Shown here one piece after another: positions 13,501 to 23,948 of a DNA stretch of 64,000 bases. Each line of letters starts with the position of its first letter. Position 1 is the stretch's first letter. Source of the stretch: Scolanthus callimorphus (taxonomy: Eukaryota > Cnidaria > Anthozoa > Actiniaria > Edwardsiidae). Both the position numbers and the translations under genes were made by a program. The notes beneath the pieces are model-generated. The model was given only the letters and a program-made list of their open reading frames with translations, had not been told where the DNA came from and searched no databases. The stretch lies in contig CM066914.1 in NCBI GenBank assembly GCA_033964015.1, forward strand, positions 18,511,023 through 18,575,022. The letters are read 5' to 3'.

Positions 13501-15622
13501 GTACAATATATTTTTAGAAAATGATGATGTCACATCTCATATTCAATGTATTTTGCATAGCTGGCTCAGCAAAAACATATATTAAAAGGTATCAAGAAGA
13601 CTTACTGAATAAATTTGAAAATGGGGACTTTGAAAACACATTAATGTGGATGGTACACAAGTTTTAAAACTTGCCAGAAAATGACAATTTTGAGTTTATT
13701 CAGCTGCAAAGAATTCATATTAAGGATTCCAAAATATGTTTTGGCTATTGTTATAAAGATACAATTCATTAACTCCACAATGCATTCCCTAAAACTCTCC
13801 TCTAATGACTGAAATTTCTGTTCTTATTTTTCTTTGATTATGAAGTGCAACTGCTGAAATTCCCCTGAGGAATTCTTTGGAGCTTGTTGATATGAAGAAA
13901 TAAGCCAATAAACAAAATCATAAACACAGAACAAATAAACAAACATGCCTGTTAAGTGGTCAATGTTTGGCTATGAAACACTTTGGGGTTAAAAGGGCAA
14001 GATTGTCAGAGTAGTGTAGGTCAGAGAGGAGGGCAAGATAGTATTTTCATATTAGGGCCGACCATTTAACTTTTGAGGGGGGGGGGGGGCTTTTTTGTCG
14101 GTGCAAGATTTTTTTTTCTACCTCTGTTAAGCGGTGAGAATTTTTTTTCCAATAAAAAAGAAGGGTTTTAGTCACCATTTTGCTGTGCAGGAAATTTTTT
14201 TTCGGCCCTTCGGGCCGTGCAAGATATTTTTTTTCAAAAAAGCCCACCCCCCCCCGTCAAAAGTTAAATGGTCGGCCCCTTAATCAAATTATTATTTTGA
14301 ATAGTATTACACTCTGCTCTATTAACATAATCTAAACCTCTTGTGCTAGAAAACCAACGTGCAGTATCATTATTCTAGTTATCAATCAACTATAGACAGG
14401 AAATAATACTAGAAGGTTACAGAAAGTTCAAAACGTGAACAAGTATAAATATTTTCACAAGATAATTTATCTAGAAAGTAGACCAAACCACACTCTACTA
14501 TATAAACGTTTCCAATTTAGCCTGCTATCTTATGATATTTTTAATCTATCTGATATTTATAATCTATCTAATTCAGACAATTTACGGTTCCGTGCTGAAC
14601 CGGTTTACATTGTGATAACCAAAATGAGTCTACATTTGTCTATCGTAGAATTGTGAAGACTAAACGGAGTGGAATTTATTGGATTAGTGTTTGCTAAATA
14701 TCTTGGAAGGTGTTGTTTATTTACTCTGCATTTGTCTTCCTGCTTCAATCCGCAGAAACCCTCCCAAGAATCTAAAACGAAGTGCTGGGCTTCCCGACAA
14801 AGCGAAACACTGATAAATTAATGTCATATCTTCATGAAAGGTTTAAGCAATTTGCTAGATGCATTTCAGCAGACGAATTTAAACATGTATTGTTGGTCTG
14901 TAGGGCACATATGGTATGGGCAAGTTAACTTATGTTTTCCTCTCTAAAATCTGTTTATATTATCCCGATTTCAATATCCAGTGCTATGCTTTAAGGACCA
15001 AGGCCTACTGAGTTTCGCAGTGTGGTGCTATGCTACGATTTGTCGATTTTAACCGATCTCTTGGAGCTTGATTTGCAAAGTATGGAAATCAAAAGTCATG
15101 AACATGAACCCCGTCTCATCCGCGGTGATACTTGATTGGATTTTTTATTTCGATCTCTCATGGTTTTTTAATAGCTATTCAAAAACTCACTTCGACGTAG
15201 GAATTTCTCGAAGAACTTAATCCCTGATAATAAAATCTATGAATTTCTAACTGTAATGCAATGTATTTTAACACGGTCCAGTGAGAAATGTACAAATCCC
15301 AAAATTCTCACCGAAAGAAGATATACACAGGAATAATAATATGCTGATGAGCTTGGGTTCTGACTTTCTCACACCCATCCTACTCAACAACCAAGTATCT
15401 AGACTACACCAGAAAACCCATGAACCACAAAATGAGATCTGAAAAGCTTCGCGTGGATTATAATCCAGCTTTCAGTATTGAAGCGAAACTTTTCAGCAAC
15501 GAGAGCTGTCAAGAGCTCACGCCAACAGCCCGTCAAGAACTCACCTTCGGCGAGCTCTGTGTTGAGTTCTCTCAGTTTTTCCACTATCCCGGGCGGCAGA
15601 GAAGACTCCGGGGCTCTGCCAT
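1513..15622 (-). CDS. DIP2: DIP2 (disco-interacting protein 2), 5' part, 14 exons, gene continues past left edge
   Basis: Exons in transcript order: 15622-15545, 11046-10981, 10472-10410, 9838-9672, 9050 (or 9012)-8777, 7104-7052, 6931-6798, 6315-6192, 4729-4635, 3945-3835, 3172-3064, 2683-2577, 1960-1858, 1577-1513. All have GT/AG borders and compatible phases. The first two exons give the DMAP1-binding domain (LPPGIVEKLRELNTELAEG joined to DITQKGYEKKRSRLL). A Pro/Ser/Thr linker follows (two YTPPP motifs), then RVSSKIQQLLNTLK and RPKKKPLEQF, then the first adenylate-forming domain (VALVY, FYGCLLAGVIPVPVE, GFLLGSCGV, LTQACDYVEG, VLDSKREVGLWHSV). Known of the family: cytoplasmic proteins with two FAAL-like domains, linked to neuronal morphogenesis and lipid metabolism. 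Four exons need one extra base each to stay open (see findings). The 10472-10410 exon is accepted mainly because it fits phase 1 on both sides. The exon after 1513 was not found in the remaining 1.5 kb. Confidence 0.93.
1751..1832. repeat. Tandem duplication, two copies of a 41-bp unit, in a DIP2 intron
   Basis: The unit beginning GCCATAAAAACCCTCGACAG starts at 1755 and again at 1796, nearly identical, just downstream (in transcript sense) of the exon ending at 1858. Confidence 0.85.
2752..3031. repeat. Palindromic non-autonomous element, family I, copy 1 (DIP2 intron)
   Basis: Ends are inverted repeats around AAGGCC...TTCACACTTGC and GTAAACCGGCCTT, flanked by TTA on both sides. The interior (GTCGCGCGAGTCGCG, GATGCGATTTGAAGAAAAG) recurs at 49806-50121. 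No coding capacity. The TTA flanks are compatible with a PIF/Harbinger-type MITE. Confidence 0.65.
3064..3172 (-). CDS. DIP2: DIP2 adenylation-domain exon with tandem (NAGNAG) acceptor
   Basis: Reads QIGFLLGSCGV, then TTEACLKSLP, ending in donor AAAG then GTAAAG. The 3' splice site is GCCAGCAG: use of the first AG includes a Gln (exon from 3172), use of the second omits it (from 3169). Both keep the frame with the upstream exon, which ends KD in phase 0. Vertebrate DIP2 has KDAGSQQVGFLLGSCG here, so this protein is a few residues shorter at the junction. Confidence 0.85.
4034..4161 (+). repeat. Dispersed about 125-bp repeat, family H, copy 1 (DIP2 intron)
   Basis: Shares GAAATGCCCAAGCC, CAACTACCAGAAT, TTGTTCGACAAAT-type blocks and a GTTATAG(C/T)TGGAAT end with copies at 51714-51833 and 60020-60150 (minus). 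No coding capacity and no clear target-site duplication. Confidence 0.7.
4832..5232. repeat. Array of CCGTTATAACGG / GCGTTA motifs (about 43-bp unit) in a DIP2 intron
   Basis: Fourteen CGTTA motifs and four opposed TAACG motifs occur in about 400 bp, in a loose unit of about 43 bp that alternates a palindromic CCGTTATAACGG with an AAAGCGTTA. The array is split at about 4955-5063 by another palindromic element. The YAACGG core equals the known Myb recognition site; function is not shown by the sequence. Confidence 0.8.
4955..5063. mobile_element. Short MITE nested in the CGTTA array
   Basis: Inverted ends GGTTGCTCGAAAGTGG and CCACCTTTGAACAACC with an inner palindrome around AATCCAGGATTAAT. 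It interrupts the 43-bp array, so it inserted after the array formed. Confidence 0.65.
6798..6931 (-). CDS. DIP2: DIP2 exon, RPKKKPLEQF...PDPNAPKPEG, with frameshift near its 3' end
   Basis: The first 34 codons match the conserved DIP2 segment (RPKRPPL, QPDPNQPKPEG in vertebrates). The frame then meets TAG just before an excellent donor (GCG then GTAAGT at 6797). One extra base in the T3 run 6821-6823 (plus strand) gives VLKTVIGEQLA ending in phase 0, exactly what the next exon (6315-6192, VTEEVSRCLEEAVVKFG) requires. The alternative is an earlier weak donor at 6829 (CAA then GTACTT), which is also in phase. Confidence 0.75.
7549..8720. mobile_element. Possible 1.2-kb non-autonomous DNA transposon in a DIP2 intron
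   Basis: Left side has ACAGGGCCC followed by GTGGTTTGATGCG; right side has the inverse, CGCATCAAACCATGGGCCCTGT. Near both ends lie copies of a GCGCATAATTTC motif (three near 8630-8690). No transposase ORF is visible. The two ends could be independent fragments. Confidence 0.4.
8777..9050 (-). CDS. DIP2: DIP2 linker exon (YTPPP motifs) with frameshift in a C5 run
   Basis: Frame 1 reads ADYTPPPSPSFPVGR and frame 2 reads PPPADLNSTRHSSQGSDAGY, then TPPPDVTRK and ASLRLTDEHGEGS up to a GTGAGT donor. They join cleanly if the C run at 8945-8941 (minus strand) has six C instead of five, giving DDFPPPPAD. The acceptor is uncertain: a pyrimidine-rich TTTAG ends at 9051 (exon from 9050, needs a second missing base near 9017), or a weaker CCAG ends at 9013 (exon from 9012, needs none). 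Both enter in phase 1. Confidence 0.7.
9672..9838 (-). CDS. DIP2: DIP2 linker exon with frameshift in a C4 run
   Basis: Acceptor TGTTTTCAG, donor ACAG then GTAGGG. The first part reads VQRSEAITAELTRRNLFK, the second NMPSPFKRQSLMKQ in another frame; one extra C in the run at 9784-9781 (minus strand) joins them. The motif order (EAITAEL, then MPSPFKRQS, then YTPPP in the next exon) follows vertebrate DIP2 (EAVQAAL, MPMPSKRRS, YTPP). Corrected length is 55 codons with matching phases. Confidence 0.75.
9951..10057. mobile_element. MITE, TA target duplication, GAGCAGATTTCGTATGACTG ends, copy 1
   Basis: A 107-bp near-perfect palindrome whose ends begin GAGCAGATTTCGTATGACTG, flanked on each side by TA. 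A second member is at 44417-44572. The TA duplication suits a Tc1/mariner-type mover. Confidence 0.8.
11047..15544. other. DIP2 intron 1 (4.5 kb)
   Basis: AT-rich intron between the ATG exon and the exon encoding DITQKGYEKK. It contains the MITE at 14055-14279. Short blocks around 12150-12235 and 12975-13045 (ATATGACCCCCC, CCCCTCCCATGG) resemble the C-rich stretch at 10578-10640, probably decayed repeats. No other coding signal seen. Confidence 0.6.
14055..14279. mobile_element. PIF/Harbinger-type MITE with poly-G ends, copy 1
   Basis: A 225-bp element with ends GGGCCGACCATTTAACTTTT and the inverse, flanked by TTA on both sides. Inside each end is a run of G (left) or C (right), then T runs and TTCGGCCCTTCGGGCCG. 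TTA duplications and GG-starting ends are typical of the PIF/Harbinger group; no transposase present. Other copies: 16952-17610 and 43593-43832. Confidence 0.85.
15545..15622 (-). CDS. DIP2: DIP2 first coding exon (DMAP1-binding domain start) with apparent one-base loss
   Basis: The ATG at 15622-15620 opens M-A-E-P, as expected for a DIP2 N-terminus (vertebrate forms start M-A-D). The domain sequence LPPGIVEKLRELNTELAEG lies in another frame; adding one base to the four-base C run at 15613-15610 (minus strand) joins them into 26 codons plus one base, ending at a perfect donor (GAAG then GTGAGT). Without a correction, the in-frame ATG at 15680 would give a 27-residue extension (MPEISFLF...) that resembles nothing in the family. 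I prefer the 15622 start. Confidence 0.75.
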
Positions 15623-15869
15623 GCTTGTTGGACGAGATCTCAGCACTGGCTCTGAGAAATAAGAAGGAAATTTCCGGCATTCAGTGGGTGAGGTTGAACA
15701 TCCACTGTTTACGTTCGCTGGAGGAGATGGTCACGTGACTGATGAAGGCCACTGACCCAGCATGCAATACGCGCTTTTCGCACACAAGGTCTAGCGCGAA
15801 GCGCGACGGAAAATTACTTATGACTCACAGGAAATATTTAACCATTTTAGTGACCACCAATTTCAATTG

Positions 15870-16258
15870 ATCGCAAATGGTGTAAAGAGTAATTATGTTC
15901 TTCCTCTTTCAAATCCCAAACTTCACTGGCCTTCGTTCTTTTTCCTATCTGCACTGGCAGCTAAATTATGGAACTCCCATCCATCCGGACACCCGGCTTT
16001 TCATGAGAACAGCACTTTACGATTTCGGAGAAAGATCTTAGAATGATATTCTTTTTGAACAGTATGTAAATATTGTAATTAGAAGTATATTTAGATAGAT
16101 ATTGACCATTGTTATTTAAGGTGCTTTTTTTTCTCTCAAAGAAATTCGCTACTAACAGGGGCTCATGCATAAATCAATGAACTTATGAGCCCCTACTATT
16201 AGTATTACAAATGCAATAGCTATACTGCAATTATTTACTATTCTAGATGAAATAAAGT
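15870..16258 (+). pseudogene. Decayed LINE 3' end (tail of a reverse-transcriptase ORF)
   Basis: The plus strand reads NYVLPLSNPKLHWPSFFFLS, then AKLWNSHPS and LRFRRKILE before a stop, resembling the C-terminal tail of cnidarian non-LTR ORFs (AxxLWNSLPxxIR-type). A non-coding stretch and AATAAA near 16250 follow. There is no reverse-transcriptase core, so this is a 5'-truncated dead copy if the call is right. Confidence 0.4.
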
Positions 16259-16951
16259 TTATGTGTAATGTATTGGCCATAGCCAATCGTTTGCGCCCGT
16301 CGTTTACGCCCAGGTGCCAAAATATCGTGTTTAATGATCTCAGACGTTTGAGGCGATTAGTATAATAATATAGATAAGCTAAGCCAAAGGCGATTATAGA
16401 AAACAAGTTTACATTCCGTGCAGAACTTTGTTGTAATTAGCTAACTTTTGACAGCGCAACCCCAGCGTAACCATGGAGGTTGTGGAAATGAATGTGTCAT
16501 CTTTGGCTTCCAACAGAGCATAGTACCAACGTACTACTACTGCCGAAATTATCGAGAAAGTAAACTTGCTGTGTTAACTTTCTGGGACTCTCAAGGCATT
16601 AATTGGAAAACTGGCATGAAGTGCAAAAGAATCTTTTGGAAGTCAGATGTTTCTTGCCGCCCTTACACTGGGACAGAGAACATATCTCCTGAGAGAAAAT
16701 GTCGTCATTGAGTGACAGAGACGTCAGTTTTCTAGCGCGCAGCCTGCTCGCAGGCGTTGGAGAGTAGTTTTTAGGTGGAAAAGCTCGAGTTTGCTTTCGC
16801 GTGGTCTCCATCATGGATTTGGTAACAAAAATGACAATCGGGGGATTTGTCTTTTGTCACCAAATCCAAGATGGCGGCCACACGAAAGCAAACTGGCGCA
16901 GCGTCGCGCGCGGTGAGTGATACAATGGATTGCAGACGTGACTCTTGCTAA

Positions 16952-17539
16952 GGGGCCGACCATTTGGCTTTTGAGGGGGGGGGATGATTTTTTTTTTTTG
17001 GCATGTTTTTTTTACGTCTCTAAGATATTGTAGGATATTTATTTCGTAAAATTAGTTGAGGATTACGACAAATATGCTGTGCAGGAATTTTTTTTCGGCC
17101 CTTCGGACCGTGCAGGATATTTTTTTTCAAATCCACCCCCCCCCCCCCCCCTCAGAAGTCAAATAGAAGGCCCCTAAAAGAGCAAAATAAATGCAGGGGG
17201 GAAGGGGGGATGATTTTTTTTTGCAAGTTTTTTTTACGTCTCTAAGATATTGTAGGATATTTATTTCGTAAAATTAGTTGAGGATTATGACAAATATGCT
17301 GTGCAGAAAATTTTTTTCGGCCCTTTTCGGACCGTGCAGGATATTTTTTTCAAAATCATCCACCCCCCTCAGAAGTCAAATGGAAGGCCCCTAAAAGAGC
17401 CAAAATAAATGCAGAGGGGGGGGGGGGGGGGGTGGATGATTTTTTTGCAAGTTTTTTTTACGTCTCTAAGATATTGTAGGATATTTATTTCGTAAAATTA
17501 GTTGAGGATTATGACAAATATGCTGTGCAGAAATTTTTT

Positions 17540-17589
<50 letters not shown>

Positions 17590-17610
17590 AGAAGTCAAAT
17601 GGTCGGCCCC
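16952..17610. mobile_element. PIF/Harbinger-type MITE, tandemly triplicated, with 47-base C run
   Basis: Left end GGGGCCGACCATTTGGCTTT, right end AAATGGTCGGCCCC, flanked by TAA (16949-16951 and 17611-17613). Internally an approximately 217-bp unit is repeated, with internal ends at about 17174 and 17394. The flanking TAAAAGAGC(C)AAAATAAATGCAG is repeated with each unit, so the duplication took in flanking DNA after insertion. C runs at each unit end differ greatly in length; the last is 47 bases (17541-17587). Confidence 0.85.
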
Positions 17611-17941
17611 TAAAAGAGCCAAAATAAATGCAGAGCCTCTTGCCGGGCAAGAGTCCATTAGAAAAAAATGTTGATCTTCTAGTAAATTTACACACAGCAT
17701 CACAGTATATTTTTTATGCCATTTAATAAATCCTATAAAATTTCTCCTACTGGATTATAATAATAACAATTTTAATAATCTTATATCAAATATGAAAACA
17801 AACACATAGCAATCATGAATATTTAAATTTGTCAACCTCTCGCCACCGTAGAAATAAACCAATTTTGAAAAAACGTTCGGCTTTTTATTGACTTATTCCT
17901 GCCGTTGGGGCTATGATGAAATAGTTGAGCATCATCGAAAT

Positions 17942-18259
17942 CAGGGGCTCATAAATAGGGGCGTCCCTCTCTAGTATTAGGCATTTTGACAGACCTAGTT
18001 ATTTTTAGAACGGTTTTACCGCTATAAAATTGTAAAGCTTTTGTTTTACTAGCCAATCAAATTCGTTGTATCAGACGCTTGTCATTGGCAAGATATGCAC
18101 GTGCAAGCACTGATTTTTTGTTGTTCCCTGCTATTCTAAATAAACGGGACCGCAGCGGCATAGAAACAAGAGTAAATACCAATCTAAAAATAACTAGGTC
18201 TGTCAAAACGCCTTATCAAGAATATATATCAGAGGAACGCCCCTACTTATGAGCCCCTG
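17942..18259. mobile_element. Nested palindromes: TTA-flanked MITE inside an older CAGGGGCTCAT element
   Basis: The inner element is 17980-18212, ends GGCATTTTGACAGACCTAG and inverse, flanked by TTA (PIF/Harbinger-like). The outer sequence has its own inverted ends, CAGGGGCTCATAAATAGGGG and CCCCTACTTATGAGCCCCTG. A related GGGGCTCAT...ATGAGCCCC pair occurs near 16157-16195. Confidence 0.7.
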
Positions 18260-18879
18260 TCGAAATTTATTAGGTATGACGCTAAAAATAGAACAAATTT
18301 TACAGAGTTGACCGACAGCCCTAGTGTGAAATCGTCATCCAGAACTGCCCTCTTGGAGAAGAGGTATTGGGGAATGACTAAAATTACAAAGGTAGGGAAA
18401 CAAACAGGCAAGCTCCACTTCAGTACTGTAGTTCTCTTCTCATGGAGCAAATTCTTATTAAAAAAATTTCATTTTAATTGAGCGTTAGCAGGCAAGCGAC
18501 GTTAACCGTGATTGCTGATCTCCGTTGAGATCCCTATAGATGGGCTCAAGAAACGCCCCTATAAAAATTTAAAGTTCACTCCTGCGGAAAGCCGAGAAAT
18601 TTTCGGGTTTTTTTTCCTGAAACTTTCTTGAGCACGGGAGAACTCTTTTTATAAACCACCCGGCAAAGTCAGGAAGTGTTGCCGTCTGTTATTTTTTTTG
18701 CCTCGAAAGGAAAGTTATCAAGTTGAACATCTGGCAAAAGCATTTACTTGAAACACTTGACACATTGTTTGGCGGTTTAGTAAGGGTCGTACGACTCTTT
18801 CCTAGAAAAAAAAGCTTTTTGCTTTTGAAAATGGACGGCTTTGTTAGAAGATTCACAACTAGCTACTATAAACTACATG

Positions 18880-19147
18880 TTTATACACCTATTTCAATAA
18901 ACGTTGCTCTACAAAAAGTAAAACCATGAACCATGCATCATAATGAGGACGCTATTTCTCGAATTTTCCTCGAGTTTGGCAAGCCAAACTAAACTAAAAC
19001 CATCCAATGGCACTTTGTTTAGTACTTTAAGACACAATTTGGCGTGAAGCGCTTCGTTTTAGGCAGGAATTACTTTTACGACTTATGAAGCATGGTTCAT
19101 GGTTTTACGTTTTGCAGAGCAACGTGAATTGAAACAGGTGTATCCCC
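18880..19147. mobile_element. MITE-like element with about 55-bp inverted ends
   Basis: Left end TACACCTATTTCAATAAACG through AAAACCATGAACCATGC; right end is the inverse (GCATGGTTCATGG through GGTGTA). Interior about 150 bp, no ORF. A fragment with GAAGCATGGTTCAGGGTACATG recurs near 41990. Confidence 0.65.
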
Positions 19148-21127
19148 TTGAGGGCAATTGAAGCCATTTGCGAGCTTTCAGTGCAAATAGCCACTACGAA
19201 TGTCTCCATTTCAAACGAAGAATGATAATGATAAACTTGATCATTATGGCGAAAAAGCTATGAACTGTTCATATTATAATTGTGACAGGTATCTACCGGG
19301 AAGGGATTAATGTTTCATGTGTGGCTGGTCTGGCTTTTTGTTTTGAACGTTTTGGTTGCTTGTTTATCAAATATAGTTAAGGAAAAAGCGGCTGGTACGA
19401 CACTTTTGAGTGGCTGCCATTTAAAAGTTTTACAATTAAAATTATTGATCATCTGCCTAATCAAGCACATGTTTTATTGAGACTGACTGTTATTATGAGA
19501 ACTTAATGTGGCAATTGGTTGGTTAAACTCGATTGGTAATGCTGTTTTCGATATTTAGCGGTTTGTCTATAGGATATAAATTCATTTGCGAATATTCGAG
19601 ACAAAAACAAAGCCTCCCAGTACAGTATTGTGGTATAATTTAATTCTTGGTGCGTCTTGAAGAGGGAACCCTCAATTTCTACTATTCTCATTTCAATTTC
19701 ATGATAGCGCAAAAGAAATAAAAGGTCAACTTACCGGAAAATCGCACTGAACGAACGGGAAACGAAAATCGTCGTGTGTCCACCATTTTTCTACCCGCGT
19801 GCTTGTGAGCTCGCATTGTACTCGTAGAGAAAATATCAAAACAAAAACCCGTAGAACAGCTTACGTCACAAAGAGATATGAATGGAGTTGGTTTACATTC
19901 TGTCTCTCTTTAAAGCAAATCCACGCACCAGGCACAGCAGGAAAACAAGGATGACTGATTCAGAATAAAACCCGCATTAGTGACTCTTCATTACTTTGTT
20001 TCGAAGCGCAGAAAAGTGCGCCTTTTGCCTGGAGTAGTATCATTTTCCGTGTGGTCTCCGGTATCTATTTCCTAATATATTCGAAGCTTTTATCATTGCG
20101 GCTTTCAAAAGTCTGCTCTCTTAATCCGATACTATATCCATATTTATATGCCTTTTTTCGTAAATTACCATTTAGGTTGTCTTCCGGTACGGACCAAGTC
20201 CCTCGCAACTTTTGTGGCATTACTTCCGAGGTGTAGCCGCGCCGAATTTCAGTGGATGCAGTTTTGCTTTGATATTTTACCATGTTCTTGTTCTGCTGAA
20301 AAGGCCGGATATGCTTTAGTGTGTTTGAATTTGGATTAAAACGTGGTGACTCAGGGATTAACTGATCATTTTTCACAGACGTATGTCTCGAACGTTTCAG
20401 CCAATGCTAGTAATACTAGTAAGTACTTCACCAGTTTCAACTGACAGATGCGAGCTATAGAAACCAAAAAGAAGTTTATAGTTGTATAGTTATAGTTATA
20501 TAGTTATATTCCCTTCCAAGCCACTGATACAACAATATTAATGACGTGTTACTAATGTTTAATAAACTAATAGCCTTATGAGTAAGTAAAGTTGAGTTGA
20601 GTTGAGTTCACTCGGATACAGCGCTGCACTGCTAAAACCGCCCACATTTTCCCGCGCTTTCTACGCGCGATATATATTTTTTCCAGTCAGCTTTCCAGTT
20701 TGCGGGAAAATTTCTCCACCTCGCTATCATGCGCTGAATACGGGATATTCGACCCCCTAACTTAGCCACGCCTATACACTAAGAGTGCTATAATCAAAGG
20801 CTACAACATAAGTGTATATTACTGATATCATTTTGGACTATTACATGATTTGCGTTTTAGCGTTGACATGAGAAAAATTTTCCGTGTGGTTCGAGATGAG
20901 ACGGAAAAGAAAGCGTGCTTTCAAAATGCTTCGATTTGATTGGTGGAGCAACTCGTTTGCCACATAGAAACGTGGCTTTCGTGCCTTCTGAATACAACTA
21001 TTTGCAGCGCTCCAAACAACACCACATATATTTGGTGAAGCAACTAGCAGTATCGACGATAGATAATACTCTCCTTTTACGTATAATTTTCGAAGCAGGA
21101 ATGCGGATTAAATTTGCCGGTTTCCCT

Positions 21128-21293
21128 CAACCTCGTTCCCAGGGTCTTCTCGGTCGTTTTTCAAAATGGCGGTTAGTTCAGAGAAGACCCTATGTCCTCA
21201 AACAGTGGTCATGTGACTCAGCCTCCCCCAGGGTCTTCTCTGAGCTAACCGCCATTTTGAAAAACGACCGAGAAGACCCTGGGGACGAGGTTG
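21128..21293. mobile_element. MITE with 9-bp target duplication (GGTTTCCCT)
   Basis: A 166-bp element, ends CAACCTCGTTCCCAGGGTCT and inverse, flanked by GGTTTCCCT at 21119-21127 and 21294-21302. The arms are long (about 60 bp each) and include CAAAATGGCGGTTAG. A 9-bp duplication is typical of Mutator-like elements. The short ORFs here on both strands are by-products of the palindrome. Confidence 0.85.
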
Positions 21294-23843
21294 GGTTTCC
21301 CTCACCATAAAACTTTGACTTGTTCGCTCAGTATGAGAAAATGAAGGGGGCGTAAAACATCCGAAAGGATGATACTTCACATCATAAACACCAAGTTAAG
21401 ACCATTACTTGGCCATCTCCTAGGCAGGTAAATTTCTTTAAATGTTCAAGCGAACTGGTGATGCAACGCTTCAATTTTGAGTGACTATTGGTGAATGGAC
21501 AGCATGTGGTAGCCCGAAGTAAAGTGTGCTTTACTGATAAAATGGGCATTTTGCAAAAGCACCAACATGATTATTTTTTGTCAAAGTTAGGACCTAAACT
21601 TTGGCATAAATTTATGATATAGCTAATTTTCAAATATCAACTTGCAGGAATATTATATTATTTGTATTGTTCAACTTAATAAAATGACTCTGTTTTCACA
21701 TGCGGATTGTAAACAGAAACCAGGACAGAACGACAACTTCCTGTGAAGATGTTCCCAAAAACGACTTGGCTTAGCTTAGTTATATTAACATTACTATTTC
21801 TATTGGCTCTTTGTTTCCAGCCCCAGCTCGACAGTTAATATCATTCCACGGTGCTACTTAAAAACGTGAAAATTAAATGCCGCTGCTATAATCTTTTGCT
21901 TGCGCCAAGTGAAGCCACTAACCTTGCAACAAAACCTCGCGCGACCCACTGAAGTAATCGGATATGTGTTTGAACAGCCATGACATTGTAGCACCAAACA
22001 CAACACAAAAGTAATATTCGAGGATGAAGAACAATTTGAGTATTTTAACGAGCAACGTCAGCCATCCAAGCAGCATTGGGCTTGCATCGATCGGTTGTTT
22101 TTGTTATGACGTCTAGAATAAGAGCGCTTGCCACCTGTTTTTCAGTTCAAATTCTCGACTCTGATTGGACGAGCGTTGTTTGCCGTGTTTTGGGGCTAGA
22201 AATAAACATTGCTCACTTTCAGTGGAATTTGTAGAATTTTACTATTACTTGCTGGACACGACATGTTGTGAGAGAGGATAAGATTTCAGTCATTTAGGGC
22301 GGAACGCGGTTGTTCTTCGACTATCACAAAAGCGGTTTTTGTCGCTCAGAACCTCGTAAACATAAAGGCTAAATTTGCCTCTTCACTAGATTTATTCGCT
22401 CAAAGACAAAGTCAGACTGCGAACGATTCAGTGGAGTTTGTAATCTACAACGTAAAAAGGCATAGACTTCTTTGCACAACCGCTTCTGCCTGTCACATCG
22501 TGTTTGGGCCTTCTGTCACTTTTTAAGGCAAATGAGGTGTTGAAAACGACACTTTTCCGCGTTGTTTGATATGCGCGCAGCGGACTGGGCCGGCGACAGA
22601 CCGCTTTTTGTTTTGCCGCGACACACCGCGGCAAAACGTACTACGCACGCGCGCAGCTTCTCACTTCCGGTCCAGGCAAAAAATACTGGCTTGTCAAATT
22701 TTCCTGACTCCGAGCGCGAAATTAAAAAAAGTAAGCCGTAAAAAGGAAACGTACGCTCTGCAATCCCCAAAAAGTTAGATTTTTAGTTAATCAACAAAAC
22801 ATATTTTGCACTTCATAGTTTGCTGCTTGCACCCAAGGTGAAAATGAGAGTTGAAGTTGGCGAATGGAGAGAAAGGACGGTCGCCATGTGCCAAACAAAC
22901 AAGCTCTTTAGACAGCTAGGAAAGAAAGCGTGACGAGTTGATATTGCAGTGGTGCGTAGACATAGAAATACGTTTGTTGCCACCATAGAAAATCAATGTC
23001 CAAGAAAGTTTGATTTTATTTAAAAATATTTCTTTTTGCGATCCAAAACGATCACCCCTCTTCCAGTCGTTAAAGATGGAGGGAAATCAAACTAAACGCG
23101 CTCACCACAAACTTCTTCGTTTCCGCCCTCGGAGTGGCCTTCCAGACATCAAATAAACATTAGCACCCCTGCTACTCGCGCAAAGGTCGCCTGCTTTAAA
23201 TTCCAGAGCTCCAAAATTGACAAAAACCGCTTTGAAATTATCAGGAAAGAAATGGAACAATACATGCAATAAACCCTGCACACACTTCGCCCAGTTCTGG
23301 GACGATTAGTCTGCAAAACGTAATCAGCAAAACGGAGAGAAATGTTTATCGCGTGTGTGTGCGCGCAACATAGAGATCCCCTTTTCCGCACAACATATAT
23401 ATCCCTTTTCGCGCCACAAAGAATCCATTCGCGCGCGCATTGCTCACTGAAGGTCCTTTGTTTTGCAGTCTTTGGGAAGATCTGTCCAGGAGGCATGTAA
23501 AAAGTTATGGAAAAAAGACGAACGTTTACCCACGCAGCTCTGACCATCATTGATCACATGAGTCCCTATCTTCGCGACGAAAATGTTTTGCTGCGCGCTC
23601 GAGAATTCAGAATACTTTGCGAATTTTCGTATAGCCGAGAAGCGTGCTATAGGTGGGTCCATATGAATAAGAAAACGGGAAATTCAGAGTTGTTTCTCTA
23701 ATAGGAAATCTCCCTAGAAACTATTACTGATTTAGCCTGAGGGTTGTGGTTGTAGTGCTAGTCCTAATAAACTACTGCGCACGCATTCAAGGCACACAAA
23801 ACAACAACCAAAAAAACACTCGTCTGTTCGAACTATGACAACC

Positions 23844-23948
23844 TTTATTACCCCAAAAACTCCCAACGAAGACACCTTTTAAAATTTTAATTTTAAAAAT
23901 TGCGCAGATAGTCAACTCACTCCTTCATCTATCGACAATATCTTTATT
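23844..23948 (-). terminator. Candidate poly(A) signals for the bHLH gene
   Basis: AATAAA on the minus strand at 23948-23943 and at 23849-23844, 430-530 bp beyond the stop. No other gene lies upstream of them on this strand. Confidence 0.4.

Noticed and set aside
15623..15680. Start of DIP2 at the in-frame ATG 15680
   Set aside because: The 27-residue extension has no family similarity, whereas ATG 15622 gives M-A-E-P as expected if one base is restored.
16448..16711. 87-codon plus-strand ORF with spaced cysteines, considered as a THAP-type zinc finger
   Set aside because: Cysteine/histidine spacing does not fit C2CH and no flanking exon supports it.
17509..17703. Minus-strand ORF with a poly-Gly run
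   Set aside because: The poly-Gly is the 47-base C run of a MITE; no domain.
20915..21310. 131-codon plus-strand ORF
   Set aside because: Runs through the palindromic MITE at 21128-21293 and has no recognisable domain.
23149..23550. 133-codon minus-strand ORF and its plus-strand partners
   Set aside because: No domain, no splice context, not similar to any family I know.
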